64,000 nt of DNA from JALOLG01 sp963776935 (GTDB taxonomy: Bacteria; Actinomycetota; Acidimicrobiia; Acidimicrobiales; Ilumatobacteraceae): positions 310,001-374,000 of the forward strand of contig CAVZOP010000001.1 in assembly GCA_963776935.1 (NCBI GenBank), written 5' to 3'. Of this stretch, positions 1-7,976 are shown piece by piece. The translations under genes and the position numbers were made by a program. The stretch's first letter is position 1. The number at the start of each line of letters is the position of its first letter. A model generated the notes under the pieces. It was not told where the DNA came from, made no database searches, and saw only the letters and a program-made list of their open reading frames with translations.

Positions 1-631
1 CCCTGGCTAGGGCGACGAGCCCGAACTCGCGCGCCTTGTCCGGGCGGGCCTGCATGTACGGCTCGTCGATCTGCACGATGTCGGCACCGGCCACGAAGAG
101 ATCGCGGATCTCCTCGTTCACCGCCGCCGCGTAGTCGAGAGCGAGCGCCTCCTCGCTCTCGTAGAAGTCGTTCTGCGCCTGCTGCGACATCGTGAACGGC
201 CCCGGCACCGTCATCTTCACGGCGCGGTCGGTGTTGGCCCTCAGGAACTCCAGGTCGCGGACCTCGACCGGATGCTTGCGGCGGACCGTTCCGACCACGC
301 GTGGCACCGGGTTCGGGTGCCCGCTGCGGTCGAGGGCGGTGCCGGGGTTGTCGATGTCGACTCCGTCGAGCGCCGTCGCGAACCGGTTCGAGTAGCTCTC
401 GCGCCGCATCTCACCGTCGGTCACGATGTCGAGCCCGGCGAGCTCCTGGTCGCGGATGGCGAGGATCGTCGCGTCGTCCTGGGCCTGCTCCAAGAACTCG
501 GGCGCCACTCGCCAGAGCTCGGTGGCGCGGACGCGGGGCGGGAACCGCCCAGCGAGCCGGTCGCGGTCGATCAACCAGTCCGGCTGCGCGTACGAACCCA
601 CGAGGGAGGTCGGCAGCAACGGGAGGTTCAT
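1..631 (-). CDS. MetE-like methyltransferase family protein (partial, C-terminus off the window)
   Basis: Only the first 210 residues are inside the window; the frame runs off base 1. The protein starts MNLPLLPTSLVGSYAQPDW, the usual opening of the cobalamin-independent methionine synthase C-domain family. It has a TDGEMRRESY segment near residue 78 and a QIDEP segment near residue 190, both typical of the barrel that binds folate or homocysteine. The zinc-ligand half of the barrel is missing from the window. Stand-alone copies of this domain often act in methyl or alkyl transfer other than methionine synthesis, so the substrate is unknown. It lies downstream of the CoA-transferase and lyase genes on the same strand. 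ATG at 631 is the only ATG in frame near the start. Confidence 0.85.
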   Translation of the reverse strand, partial: MNLPLLPTSLVGSYAQPDWLIDRDRLAGRFPPRVRATELWRVAPEFLEQAQDDATILAIRDQELAGLDIVTDGEMRRESYSNRFATALDGVDIDNPGTALDRSGHPNPVPRVVGTVRRKHPVEVRDLEFLRANTDRAVKMTVPGPFTMSQQAQNDFYESEEALALDYAAAVNEEIRDLFVAGADIVQIDEPYMQARPDKAREFGLVALAR

Positions 632-710
632 GATGACGATGGGTCGACGGTGATTCAGCGCGGTTCCCGGCCCACGCGTACGGAGCCGGGCCGGGAGCCG
701 CTGCTGGGGG

Positions 711-1295
711 TCAGCCCACGGAGGCTGGCTCCACGGCATCCACTCGGGTCGGCTGGTACAGCAGGCCGAGGAAGAAGCCGTAGATCAGGTGCCAGACCAG
801 GATCCCGAACGGCAGCTTCCAGCCGTCGGGTCCGTCGAACAGGAACAGCCCGTACCCCTGGTTGGGCACGTACGCGTACGGCACGAGCAAGCCGGCGCTG
901 ATGATCGCCATGATCACGCTGTAGAGCAGACCCTTGGCAACGTTGCCGCCGAACGTGTTCTTGATCGGCACGTCCTCACGGAACAGGATCCCGAACAGGA
1001 TTGCGAACACGATGCCGTTCACGAAGTGGAGCGACTGCCCGACGAAGAACGCCTCACTCGAGGTGGCGAAGGTTTCGACGAGTGTGCCGTTGACACCCTC
1101 GACGATCGACGTCCCCAGGATGCCGTTGTACAGCGGCCACGGCAGGACCGGCAGGCCGAACGCCGGGAACACGTAGCCGAAGTACGTGCCCAACTGCGTG
1201 GCGATGACGCCGACAAGCGCAAGCGACGCGATCGGTCTGGCGTCGACGAAGTTCTGCCATCTCGCGGACGGACGGCCTGGACTTGCATATGACAT
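711..1295 (-). CDS. Small polytopic membrane protein
   Basis: A 194-residue protein with about four hydrophobic segments: near residues 22-50, 95-110, 127-150 and 165-185. I do not recognise the family. The frame is open upstream to 1334, but ATG at 1295 is preferred because an AAGGGGG ribosome-binding site lies about a dozen bases upstream. It sits between the citryl-CoA-lyase-like gene (130 bases upstream) and the partial MetE-like gene (79 bases downstream), all on the minus strand, so it may be an accessory transporter or anchor of that pathway. This role is inferred from position only. Confidence 0.7.
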   Translation of the reverse strand: MSYASPGRPSARWQNFVDARPIASLALVGVIATQLGTYFGYVFPAFGLPVLPWPLYNGILGTSIVEGVNGTLVETFATSSEAFFVGQSLHFVNGIVFAILFGILFREDVPIKNTFGGNVAKGLLYSVIMAIISAGLLVPYAYVPNQGYGLFLFDGPDGWKLPFGILVWHLIYGFFLGLLYQPTRVDAVEPASVG

Positions 1296-1425
1296 GTGTG
1301 TGTCACACCCCCTTCGTGGACGCCCCCCGTCCACTAGTCGGACACGGTACCATTCAGTGGCCGATAACGCAGTGATCGTCGTTCGACACCGGGGAACGAG
1401 CGCGCCAACGATTTGCGAAGACGAT

Positions 1426-2214
1426 TCAAGACGCCGGCGGGCGATAGTCGATGTTGCGGTCGACGTTCATGTAGACGTCGTTGGCGATCGGGTCGTCCAG
1501 CTCCTCGGCAATGTGACCGAGCAGGCCGGCGCAGCGGGCGAGCAGCGCCACGCCCCGCACGACGCCGAGCGGCACGTCGATGTCGGCCAGAACTGCGCCG
1601 CACACGCCGGCGCCGTTGAGCGGCAACGTCTTGCCGAGCACCGCCGGGTGGGCACGGCCGACGGCGGCGAACAGCTCGAGGTGCGGCCCGTGCACGTCGT
1701 TGTCGCGGGCGAGCTGAAAGATCACTGGCGTGCGCGGGTCGCCGTGCTTGTGGACCGGGTGGCCGAGCCCGGGGACGAAACGGCCGGCCGCCCGCGCCGC
1801 CACGACGACCCGGCTGGCGACCTCATCCCAACCAGGCTCGTCGTTCGGGAGCTCGTCGAGATCGGCGAGCGCGGCGTGGAGGAAGTTGGCCGCGTCCTCG
1901 GTGACGCCGAGGAAGCGCGAGCCCCCGCCGAGCAGTCCGGCCGCGAGAGCACCCTGGATCGAGTCCGGTGCGCTGAGCAACGTGAGACGAGCCGAGATCG
2001 CGGTCGGCGTGAAGCCGTGGTCGGCGAGGGCGACGAGCACGGCTTCGAAGAGCGCGCTCTGACCAGGGCTCGGACGCCGCTTGGTGACGAGCCAGTAGGC
2101 GAGCTCGCCGAACGTGATCTTGCCGAGCAGGTCAGCGGAGAGGTCGTGACCGAGGAGCGTGATCGAGTCGAGGTCCGACACGCCGATGCCGGTCCGGTAC
2201 GTGTCGGATGTCAT
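1426..2214 (-). CDS. Citryl-CoA lyase-like protein (citrate synthase family)
   Basis: The 262-residue protein belongs to the citrate synthase superfamily but is much shorter than a citrate synthase (about 400 or more residues), matching stand-alone citryl-CoA lyases. The family signature GLGHPVHKHGDPRTP, with the catalytic-type histidine, lies near residues 148-162; LPLNGAGVCGAVLADI follows near 198. Enzymes of this group cleave citryl-CoA or related 3-hydroxy-3-carboxyacyl-CoA esters. The CaiB-type CoA-transferase ends 48 bases upstream on the same strand, which suggests a pair: the transferase makes the CoA thioester and this lyase splits it. The actual substrate cannot be read from sequence. 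Start ATG at 2214. Confidence 0.85.
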   Translation of the reverse strand: MTSDTYRTGIGVSDLDSITLLGHDLSADLLGKITFGELAYWLVTKRRPSPGQSALFEAVLVALADHGFTPTAISARLTLLSAPDSIQGALAAGLLGGGSRFLGVTEDAANFLHAALADLDELPNDEPGWDEVASRVVVAARAAGRFVPGLGHPVHKHGDPRTPVIFQLARDNDVHGPHLELFAAVGRAHPAVLGKTLPLNGAGVCGAVLADIDVPLGVVRGVALLARCAGLLGHIAEELDDPIANDVYMNVDRNIDYRPPAS

Positions 2215-2262
2215 GGGGCCTTGCCTTCTCGTTCTGGCCTTCGAGTTGCCATTGATGTGCGG

Positions 2263-3471
2263 TCAGGGTCGGGGGGTGGCGAGCCAGGCGCGGATCTCGT
2301 CGCTGTGCTCGCCGAGCGTGGGCGGCGGCTCGTCGTAGCGGATCTCCGCCTCGCTGAACCGGATCGGGTTGCGGACGAGGTCGACGGCGCGGTCACCCTC
2401 GCCCATGGTCACGCGAGGTTCGAGCCCGAGCCGCTCGGCGAGCTCGATGCCCTCCCGGATCGAGTTGATCGGCCCGCACGGCACCCCGACCTTGTTGAGG
2501 GCGACGAACAGGTCGTCCGCCGTCCACTCGGCCAACTGAGCCACGAGGATCGGGTGCAGCTCGTCGCGATTCTTCGTGCGGTCGGCGTTGAGCCGGAACC
2601 GTTCGTCGTCGGCGACCTCGGCGATCCCCAGCACCTCGCACAGGGAACGGAACTGGCGGTCGTTGGCGGCGGTGATGATGATGTCGCGGTCGAGCGTCGG
2701 CATCGGCTGGTACGGGTAGACGCTCGGGTGGGCGTTGCCCATCCGCTCGGGCACCACGCCTCCCGCCGTGAAGGCGCCGCTCTGGTTGACCAGTCCGGAG
2801 AGTGCCGATGAGAGCAGGTTCACCTCGACGTGCTGGCCGAGGCCGGTCTCGGCGCGCTGGCGGAGAGCGGCGAGCACGCCGATCGTGCCGTGCAGGCCGG
2901 TGATGACGTCGAACACCGAGATCCCGGCGCGGTACGCCGGCCCACCGGGCTCGCCGGTCAGGCTCATCAGACCCGACACCGCTTGCACGACGAGGTCGTA
3001 GCCCGGCAGCCATGCCCCCTCGGCGGTGCCGAACCCGCTGATCGAGAGGTAGATCAGCGCCGGATTGATCTGGCGCGCCTGCTCGTAGTCGAGGCCGAAC
3101 TTGGTCAGCCCGCCCGGCTTGAAGTTCTCGATCGCGATGTCGGCCCGCCGGAACAGCTCGTGCACGAGTGCCACGTCGTCGCGATCACGGAAGTCCAGCA
3201 CGATCGAGCGCTTGTTGCGGTTGATCGACAGGTAGTAGGTGGCGACCCCGTCGTGGTCCGGCGGCATCCACGTGCGGGTGTCGTCGCCACCCGGCCCCTC
3301 GACCTTCACGACCGTCGCCCCGAGGTCGGCGAGCAACATCGAGCAGTAGGGTCCGGCGAGCACCCGTGAGAGGTCGGCCACGACGAGCCCGTCGAGTGGA
3401 CCTTTCGAGTGCCCGTCGAGGGGACCTTTAGAGTGGTCGTCGTCAGGACCGTGAGAGGGGTGCGTGGTCAT
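2263..3471 (-). CDS. CaiB/BaiF family class III CoA-transferase
   Basis: A 402-residue family III CoA-transferase that moves CoA between carboxylic acids. Family landmarks: VVADLSRVLAGPYCSMLLAD near residue 30, GATVVKVEGPGGDDTR, NRNKRSIVLDF near 88, and the aspartate of SVFDVITG that corresponds to the catalytic Asp. The frame stays open far upstream across the divergent regulator, but ATG at 3471 gives the normal length. The N-terminus holds an eight-residue tandem duplication (HSKGPLDG twice) absent from usual family starts. It heads the minus-strand operon with the citryl-CoA-lyase-like gene and diverges from the IclR gene, which is likely its regulator. Confidence 0.92.
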   Translation of the reverse strand: MTTHPSHGPDDDHSKGPLDGHSKGPLDGLVVADLSRVLAGPYCSMLLADLGATVVKVEGPGGDDTRTWMPPDHDGVATYYLSINRNKRSIVLDFRDRDDVALVHELFRRADIAIENFKPGGLTKFGLDYEQARQINPALIYLSISGFGTAEGAWLPGYDLVVQAVSGLMSLTGEPGGPAYRAGISVFDVITGLHGTIGVLAALRQRAETGLGQHVEVNLLSSALSGLVNQSGAFTAGGVVPERMGNAHPSVYPYQPMPTLDRDIIITAANDRQFRSLCEVLGIAEVADDERFRLNADRTKNRDELHPILVAQLAEWTADDLFVALNKVGVPCGPINSIREGIELAERLGLEPRVTMGEGDRAVDLVRNPIRFSEAEIRYDEPPPTLGEHSDEIRAWLATPRP

Positions 3472-3507
3472 GGCGCGATCACTTTCGATGTGGATCGGAA
3501 CGGGTGT

Positions 3508-4368
3508 GTGGACGGCGACAAGAGCACGAACAACAAGCGCAACGGGAGCGGCGACTTCGTCGAGGCGCTCGCGCGCGGGCTCGACGTCATCAAGTCGTTC
3601 GGACCGACGTCGATGGAGCTCACGGTCAGCGAGGTGGCCACCAAGACCGGACTCCCGCGGCCGACCGCGCGGCGCCTGTTGATGACGCTCGAGCAGCTCG
3701 GGTACGCGCGCTTCTCGAACGGCGCGTACGCGTTGACGACGAAGACGTTGGAGCTCGGCACGGCGTGCATCGCGGCCCAGGGGATCTGGGATGTGGCTCG
3801 ACCGCACATGCTGGCGCTGGTCGGCAAGACCGGTGAGTCGAGCTCGATGTCGCAGCTCGACGGCAGCGACATCGTGTACATGGCCCGGGTGCCGGTGGCC
3901 AAGATCATCGCCATCTCGGTCCACATCGGAACCCGCTTCCCGGCGCCGGCGACGTCGATGGGACACGTCCTGCTCGCCGATCTCACGCCCGCGCAGCTCG
4001 ACGCCACGCTCGACACCCCGTCCGCTTCCGCCATCATCCCGCGGGTGGTCCTCTCGCGGGCCGAGCTCGACGAGGTCCTGGCGGACGTCCGCGAGCGTGG
4101 GTGGGCACAGGCCGACGAGCTGCTCTCGATCGGCATCCGCTCGATCGCGGCACCGGTGCGCGACCAGTCCGGGCGGACGGCGGCCGCCATGAACGTCACG
4201 GTGCACGCCGCGGAGACGTCGAGCGAACGCCTCGTCGGCGAGTACCTCCCCCTGCTGCTCGAGGCCGCCGCCGAGGTCACGACGACGTGGTCCAACCTGG
4301 CGATGCTGCCGACCACCTCGCCCCGCGTCATCTCGCCGCGCATCACGGGTCCGCAACCCCGACCGTGA
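3508..4368 (+). CDS. IclR family transcriptional regulator
   Basis: About 286 residues: an N-terminal winged helix (ARGLDVIKSFGPTSMELTVS then PRPTARRLLMTLEQLGYAR), followed by the IclR effector-binding domain with RSIAAPVRDQSGRTAAAMNV near the end. The frame is open from 3409, but that start would lie inside the divergent CaiB gene; GTG at 3508, after a purine-rich GGAACGGG stretch, leaves a 36-base divergent spacer and a normal IclR length. IclR proteins bind small carboxylates or aromatics and commonly control the adjacent catabolic operon, here CaiB/lyase. The exact start is uncertain. Confidence 0.88.
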   Translation: MDGDKSTNNKRNGSGDFVEALARGLDVIKSFGPTSMELTVSEVATKTGLPRPTARRLLMTLEQLGYARFSNGAYALTTKTLELGTACIAAQGIWDVARPHMLALVGKTGESSSMSQLDGSDIVYMARVPVAKIIAISVHIGTRFPAPATSMGHVLLADLTPAQLDATLDTPSASAIIPRVVLSRAELDEVLADVRERGWAQADELLSIGIRSIAAPVRDQSGRTAAAMNVTVHAAETSSERLVGEYLPLLLEAAAEVTTTWSNLAMLPTTSPRVISPRITGPQPRP

Positions 4369-4418
4369 CCACCGCGGCCTCGTCAGGGCGCGACGGTTCG
4401 GTCATGTGACAGGGATGC

Positions 4419-4955
4419 TCACCGGTAGGGGTTGTTCCCGGTGTGATCACCGGCGAGCCAGCGGCGCAACGTCTCGTGGGCGTCGGCTGCGCGCTCGACG
4501 GCGATCTGGTCGGCCTCGGGCACGTCGACCGTGAACTCGAGCAGCATCCCGTTCGGATCCTCGGTGTACAACGAGCGGCAGTAGCCGTGCTCGAGCACAT
4601 AGGTGCCCTCGGGCTTCCAGTTCGCCTCCCGGAGACGACGCTCCAGCTCGGCCTGTCCCTCGGCGTCGACCTTCATCGCGATGTGGCGGAACGGGGACGG
4701 CTCGAGCTCGGGGCCGAACTCCTTCTGGTCCGCCTCTTCGGCGAACTGGAAGAACGCCAGCGCGCTGCCGTCGGCGAGGCCGAAGAACGTGTGGCAGTAC
4801 ACGCGCACGGCGCCGAACAGCTCGTCGGCCTCCGACCACGTGGCCAGCAGCGGAAACCCGAGCACATCTTCGTAGAAGGCGCGGGTCGCCTCCTGATCCT
4901 TGGTGACAAAGGCCGTGTGGTGGAGTCGTTGTGCGATCGCGGTCTTGGGCATCAT
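4419..4955 (-). CDS. VOC family protein (glyoxalase/extradiol dioxygenase fold)
   Basis: A 178-residue vicinal-oxygen-chelate protein with two beta-alpha-beta-beta-beta modules: the first begins LHHTAFVTKDQEATRAFYEDVLG, the second carries FRHIAMKV and ends with DPNGMLLEFTVD. Metal-ligand candidates are the first-module His (LHHTAF), the His of FRHIAM and the Glu of LLEF. Family members include lyoxalases, epimerases (methylmalonyl-CoA epimerase) and ring-cleavage enzymes; the substrate is not predictable. ATG at 4955 or 4952 (MMPK) follows a GGGGGG run, while the open frame reaches 4994. It diverges from the MetE-like gene at 5099. Confidence 0.85.
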   Translation of the reverse strand: MMPKTAIAQRLHHTAFVTKDQEATRAFYEDVLGFPLLATWSEADELFGAVRVYCHTFFGLADGSALAFFQFAEEADQKEFGPELEPSPFRHIAMKVDAEGQAELERRLREANWKPEGTYVLEHGYCRSLYTEDPNGMLLEFTVDVPEADQIAVERAADAHETLRRWLAGDHTGNNPYR

Positions 4956-5098
4956 CCCCCCGTTTCGTCGTTGCTGTCCTCGTGTGCCCGGCACACGGAC
5001 GTGTCGCCGTCCTGCGTACAGTACCGTTCGCCCCGCGAAGCCATCAATCCACCACGACTAGGCAATCCAACACGACGAGGAAACCCCTGGGAACGCCG

Positions 5099-6241
5099 AT
5101 GGTCGACGATCGCATCCTGAGCACGCACACGGGAAGCCTGCCGCGTCCCGACGACCTCGTCCGGATGATGTGGGCGGTCGGCGACGGCATCCCCGTCGAT
5201 GCGGGCGCCCTCGCCGCACGTGTCGAGGCCGCCGTGCACGAGGTCGTCGAGCGTCAGGTCGCGGCGGGAGTGTCGATCGTCAACGACGGCGAGATGTCGA
5301 AGCCGTCCTACGCCACGTACGTCAAGGACCGGCTCGACGGCTTCGGCGGTGATTCGCCGCAGAGCTACCACTTCCAGGATCTCGACGACTTCCCGGGCAG
5401 TGCGGCACGCGTCGCCGACAACCCGGGCCGTCGCAAGCGCTCGGCACCGGCCTGCACCGGTCCGATCACGGTGCGTGACACCCAGGCTGCGCACGCTGAC
5501 ATGCAGCATCTCGCCGAGGCGGCGAGCCGCGTCGGAGCGGCCGCCACGTTCTCGAGCGCCGCCTCGCCGGGCGTCGTGTCGTTGTTCTTCCGCAACGACT
5601 ACTACGCGACCCACGAGGAGTACGTCTTCGCCATCGCCGAGGCGATGCGCCACGAGTACGAGGCGATCGCTGCCGCCGGCGCGACCGTCCAACTCGACTG
5701 CCCCGACCTGGCGATGGGACGTCACAGTGCGTATGCGGAGATGGACCTCGACGAGTTCAGGCGCACGATCGCGATGCACATCGAGGCGATCAATCACGCC
5801 GTGCGCAACATTCCTGCCGACCGGCTGCGGATGCACCTGTGCTGGGGCAACTACCCCGGTCCGCACCACTGCGACGTGCCGCTCGCCGACATCGTCGATC
5901 TGGTGTGGACGGCCAAGCCGAGGACCGTGCTGTTCGAGGGCGCCAACCCGCGCCACGCCCACGAGTGGGCCGTGCTCGCCGAGTGCGGCGTGCCCGACGA
6001 CAAGGTGATCTGCCCGGGCGTGATCGAGCCGCAGTCGAACTACATCGAGCACCCCGAGCTCGTCGCCCAGCGACTCGAACGATGGGCGACCGTCGTCGAC
6101 CCGAGCCGCCTGATGGCGGGTGTCGACTGCGGGTTCTCGATCCACGTCGGCATGCAGGGCATCGATCCCGACGTGGCCTGGGCGAAGCTGGCGTCGATGG
6201 CCCAGGGTTGCGAGATCGCGTCACGGCGCCTGTTCGGGTGA
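5099..6241 (+). CDS. MetE-like methyltransferase family protein, complete
   Basis: A 380-residue stand-alone cobalamin-independent methionine-synthase C-domain. The zinc site of MetE is conserved: H246 and C248 in MHLCWG, E280 in LFEGANPRHAHE and C344 in AGVDCGFS. IVNDGEMSKPSY near residue 60 matches the N-terminal part of the barrel. True methionine synthases are about 750 residues with two barrels, so this is a one-barrel relative of the type used in alkyl or methyl transfer in catabolism (the family also contains epoxyalkane:coenzyme M transferases). The frame is open upstream to 4931; ATG at 5099 matches the family start. It lies just upstream of the importer operon. Confidence 0.9.
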   Translation: MVDDRILSTHTGSLPRPDDLVRMMWAVGDGIPVDAGALAARVEAAVHEVVERQVAAGVSIVNDGEMSKPSYATYVKDRLDGFGGDSPQSYHFQDLDDFPGSAARVADNPGRRKRSAPACTGPITVRDTQAAHADMQHLAEAASRVGAAATFSSAASPGVVSLFFRNDYYATHEEYVFAIAEAMRHEYEAIAAAGATVQLDCPDLAMGRHSAYAEMDLDEFRRTIAMHIEAINHAVRNIPADRLRMHLCWGNYPGPHHCDVPLADIVDLVWTAKPRTVLFEGANPRHAHEWAVLAECGVPDDKVICPGVIEPQSNYIEHPELVAQRLERWATVVDPSRLMAGVDCGFSIHVGMQGIDPDVAWAKLASMAQGCEIASRRLFG

Positions 6242-6294
6242 GCGTTCGCCACGCGGGAAGCATCGCTTGCGACCCACAACGGGTCTGTGCGTAC

Positions 6295-6331
6295 CATACG
6301 GCCGTATGTCGGACGATCGTCCGGCATACGG
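6295..6331. promoter_or_regulatory. Nested palindrome upstream of the importer operon (operator or terminator)
   Basis: Two perfect 14-base palindromes lie two bases apart: CATACGGCCGTATG at 6295-6308 and CGGACGATCGTCCG at 6310-6323. The second is the core of a 30-base inverted repeat (6302-6331) with CCGTATG and CATACGG outer arms and a single mismatched pair. There are thus three copies of the CATACGG half-site. It lies 54 bases after the MetE-like stop and 123 bases before the lipoprotein start, in the place expected for an operator. It could also fold as a hairpin with a GATC loop, but no T-run follows. Confidence 0.6.
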
Positions 6332-6453
6332 ATCACAGGGGGGCCACCTTGCTGGGCCAGCGTGCGGCTGCGCACATCGGCCTGCACATATAGCTTGGTC
6401 ATAAGTTGGTCACGGAACACCGGTCGAACGACCGAGATGGGGGAGAAGACGAC

Positions 6454-7896
6454 ATGGCACAACGTGCGATTCGCCGACGGCAGCGTCCGCGACTTTGGGT
6501 ACCCGCCACGCTCGTGGTGCTCGGCTTGGTCGCCGCGGCATGCGGCGGCGACGACGACGACGAATCGAGCGGGAGCGACGCGACGACGGCGCCCGCCGAC
6601 GATACGACCGCGCCCGCCGAGGACACGGCGGCACCCGCCGAGGACACGACGGCACCCGCCGAGGAAACCACCGCACCCGCCGAGGACACGACGGCTCCGA
6701 GCGAGGACACGACGGCGCCGGCCGACGTCGAAGGCAAGGTGACCGACTTCGCCGCCTACGTCGGCGGCTCCGGCCCGGCCGATGACAGCCTCGATCCGGT
6801 CAAGATCGGCTACTTCAACCAGCAGGGCGGCGCGGTCGAGGTCAGCCATACGAACATCGACGGCGTCAACGAAGCGGTCCGGTACATCAACGAGGAGGCC
6901 GGCGGCATCGGCGGCCACCCGCTCGAGGTCGAGACCTGCTACGTCGCCAACGCCGAAGAGGAAGGCCAGCAGTGCGGCCAGCAGTTCGCCAATGACGACT
7001 CGATCGTCGCCGTCATCTCCGGTCCGACGTTCATCGGAACCGAGTCGTTCTACGCCGCCCTGGCCGGGTCGAAGCCGGTGATCCACGGCGTGTCGGTCAG
7101 CCCGGCCGACACGGTCCAGGAGACGGCGGCGGTGCTCTTCGGCGGCGCCAAGTACATCCTCGCCCCGTACGCGACGTTCGCCCGTGACGAGCTGGGGACG
7201 ACATCGGCGGCGCTGATCTATCCCGAAGGCGCCGGCCAGGACGAGGGGGCCGAGGGGCAGGCGTCGGCATTCGAAGCGGCAGGTATCCCGATCGAGGTCG
7301 TGTCGTACCCTGCTGACACGCCCGACCTGACGGTGCCGCTGATCGCCGCCGGCGCCCAGGACGTCGACCTCGTGATGCCGGTCATCAACCCCAACGACTG
7401 CGTCAAGTTCGAGCAGGCCATCCAGCAGCTCGAGATCCCCGACGAGAAGGTGCTCGCCAGCCCGATCTGCATCAACGCCGACGTGGGCGCCGCGCTCGGT
7501 GACCTTCCGCAGTGGCACTACGCCGTCGCCTCGTCGCTCAGCATCGACCCGACCGATCCGTCGGTGCCGCCGTACACCGACATCTTGACCTCCCACGGCA
7601 ACGAGTCGATGATCGGTGATCCGTGGATCCTCGTCGGCTTCGGGCAGGCGATGACACTGGCCAAGTTCCTCAACGCGGTCGGGCCCGACGACATCACGCC
7701 CGAAGCGATCGTCGACCAGATGAAGGCCTTCGAGGGTCCGCTGATCCTCGGCTCGCCGGTGCTCCAGTGCGGCAAGTATCCCGACGCTCCCGGGGTGTGC
7801 AACGACTACACCCAGTTCTACAAGTACAACGGCGCGGATGCCGGATGGGAACTCGCCGGCGGCTTCGTGGGGCCGCCCGAAGGATGGGTGCCGTAG
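6454..7896 (+). CDS. Branched-chain amino acid-type ABC transporter substrate-binding lipoprotein
   Basis: A 480-residue periplasmic-binding-protein type I family member. The N-terminus has basic residues, a hydrophobic stretch and a cysteine at residue 30 (LVAAACGGDDD), so it is probably a lipoprotein. Residues about 40-80 form a repeated linker of TTAPAED units that spaces the domain from the membrane. The binding domain starts near VKIGYFNQQGG and contains INEEAGGIGGHPLEVE and SGPTFIGTES. GTG/ATG choice is clear: ATG 6454 follows GGGGGAG. It is the first gene of a four-gene importer operon; the ligand is unknown, but the neighbouring CoA-transferase and lyase suggest a carboxylate. Confidence 0.92.
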   Translation: MAQRAIRRRQRPRLWVPATLVVLGLVAAACGGDDDDESSGSDATTAPADDTTAPAEDTAAPAEDTTAPAEETTAPAEDTTAPSEDTTAPADVEGKVTDFAAYVGGSGPADDSLDPVKIGYFNQQGGAVEVSHTNIDGVNEAVRYINEEAGGIGGHPLEVETCYVANAEEEGQQCGQQFANDDSIVAVISGPTFIGTESFYAALAGSKPVIHGVSVSPADTVQETAAVLFGGAKYILAPYATFARDELGTTSAALIYPEGAGQDEGAEGQASAFEAAGIPIEVVSYPADTPDLTVPLIAAGAQDVDLVMPVINPNDCVKFEQAIQQLEIPDEKVLASPICINADVGAALGDLPQWHYAVASSLSIDPTDPSVPPYTDILTSHGNESMIGDPWILVGFGQAMTLAKFLNAVGPDDITPEAIVDQMKAFEGPLILGSPVLQCGKYPDAPGVCNDYTQFYKYNGADAGWELAGGFVGPPEGWVP

Positions 7897-7976
7897 CCCC
7901 TGATTCCTCCACCTCTGATTTTGGCTCTGATTCTGGCTCGCATCACCGCACGCCCGCCTCGAGCGCCGAGTAGGTC

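Noticed and set aside
1186..2811. Long plus-strand open frame (541 residues) opposite the citryl-CoA lyase and CoA-transferase
   Set aside because: Translation is Arg/Glu/Val-rich with no domain, and both minus-strand genes match families; it is an antisense shadow of high-GC codon use.
2263..4356. 697-residue frame that would join the CoA-transferase with an upstream extension
   Set aside because: The extension is antisense to the IclR gene and has no family; ATG 3471 gives the normal start.
5011..5030. Shared GTACC-type motif before several island genes (also 1346 and 6291)
   Set aside because: The common core is only five bases and spacing to starts is irregular, so chance is likely.
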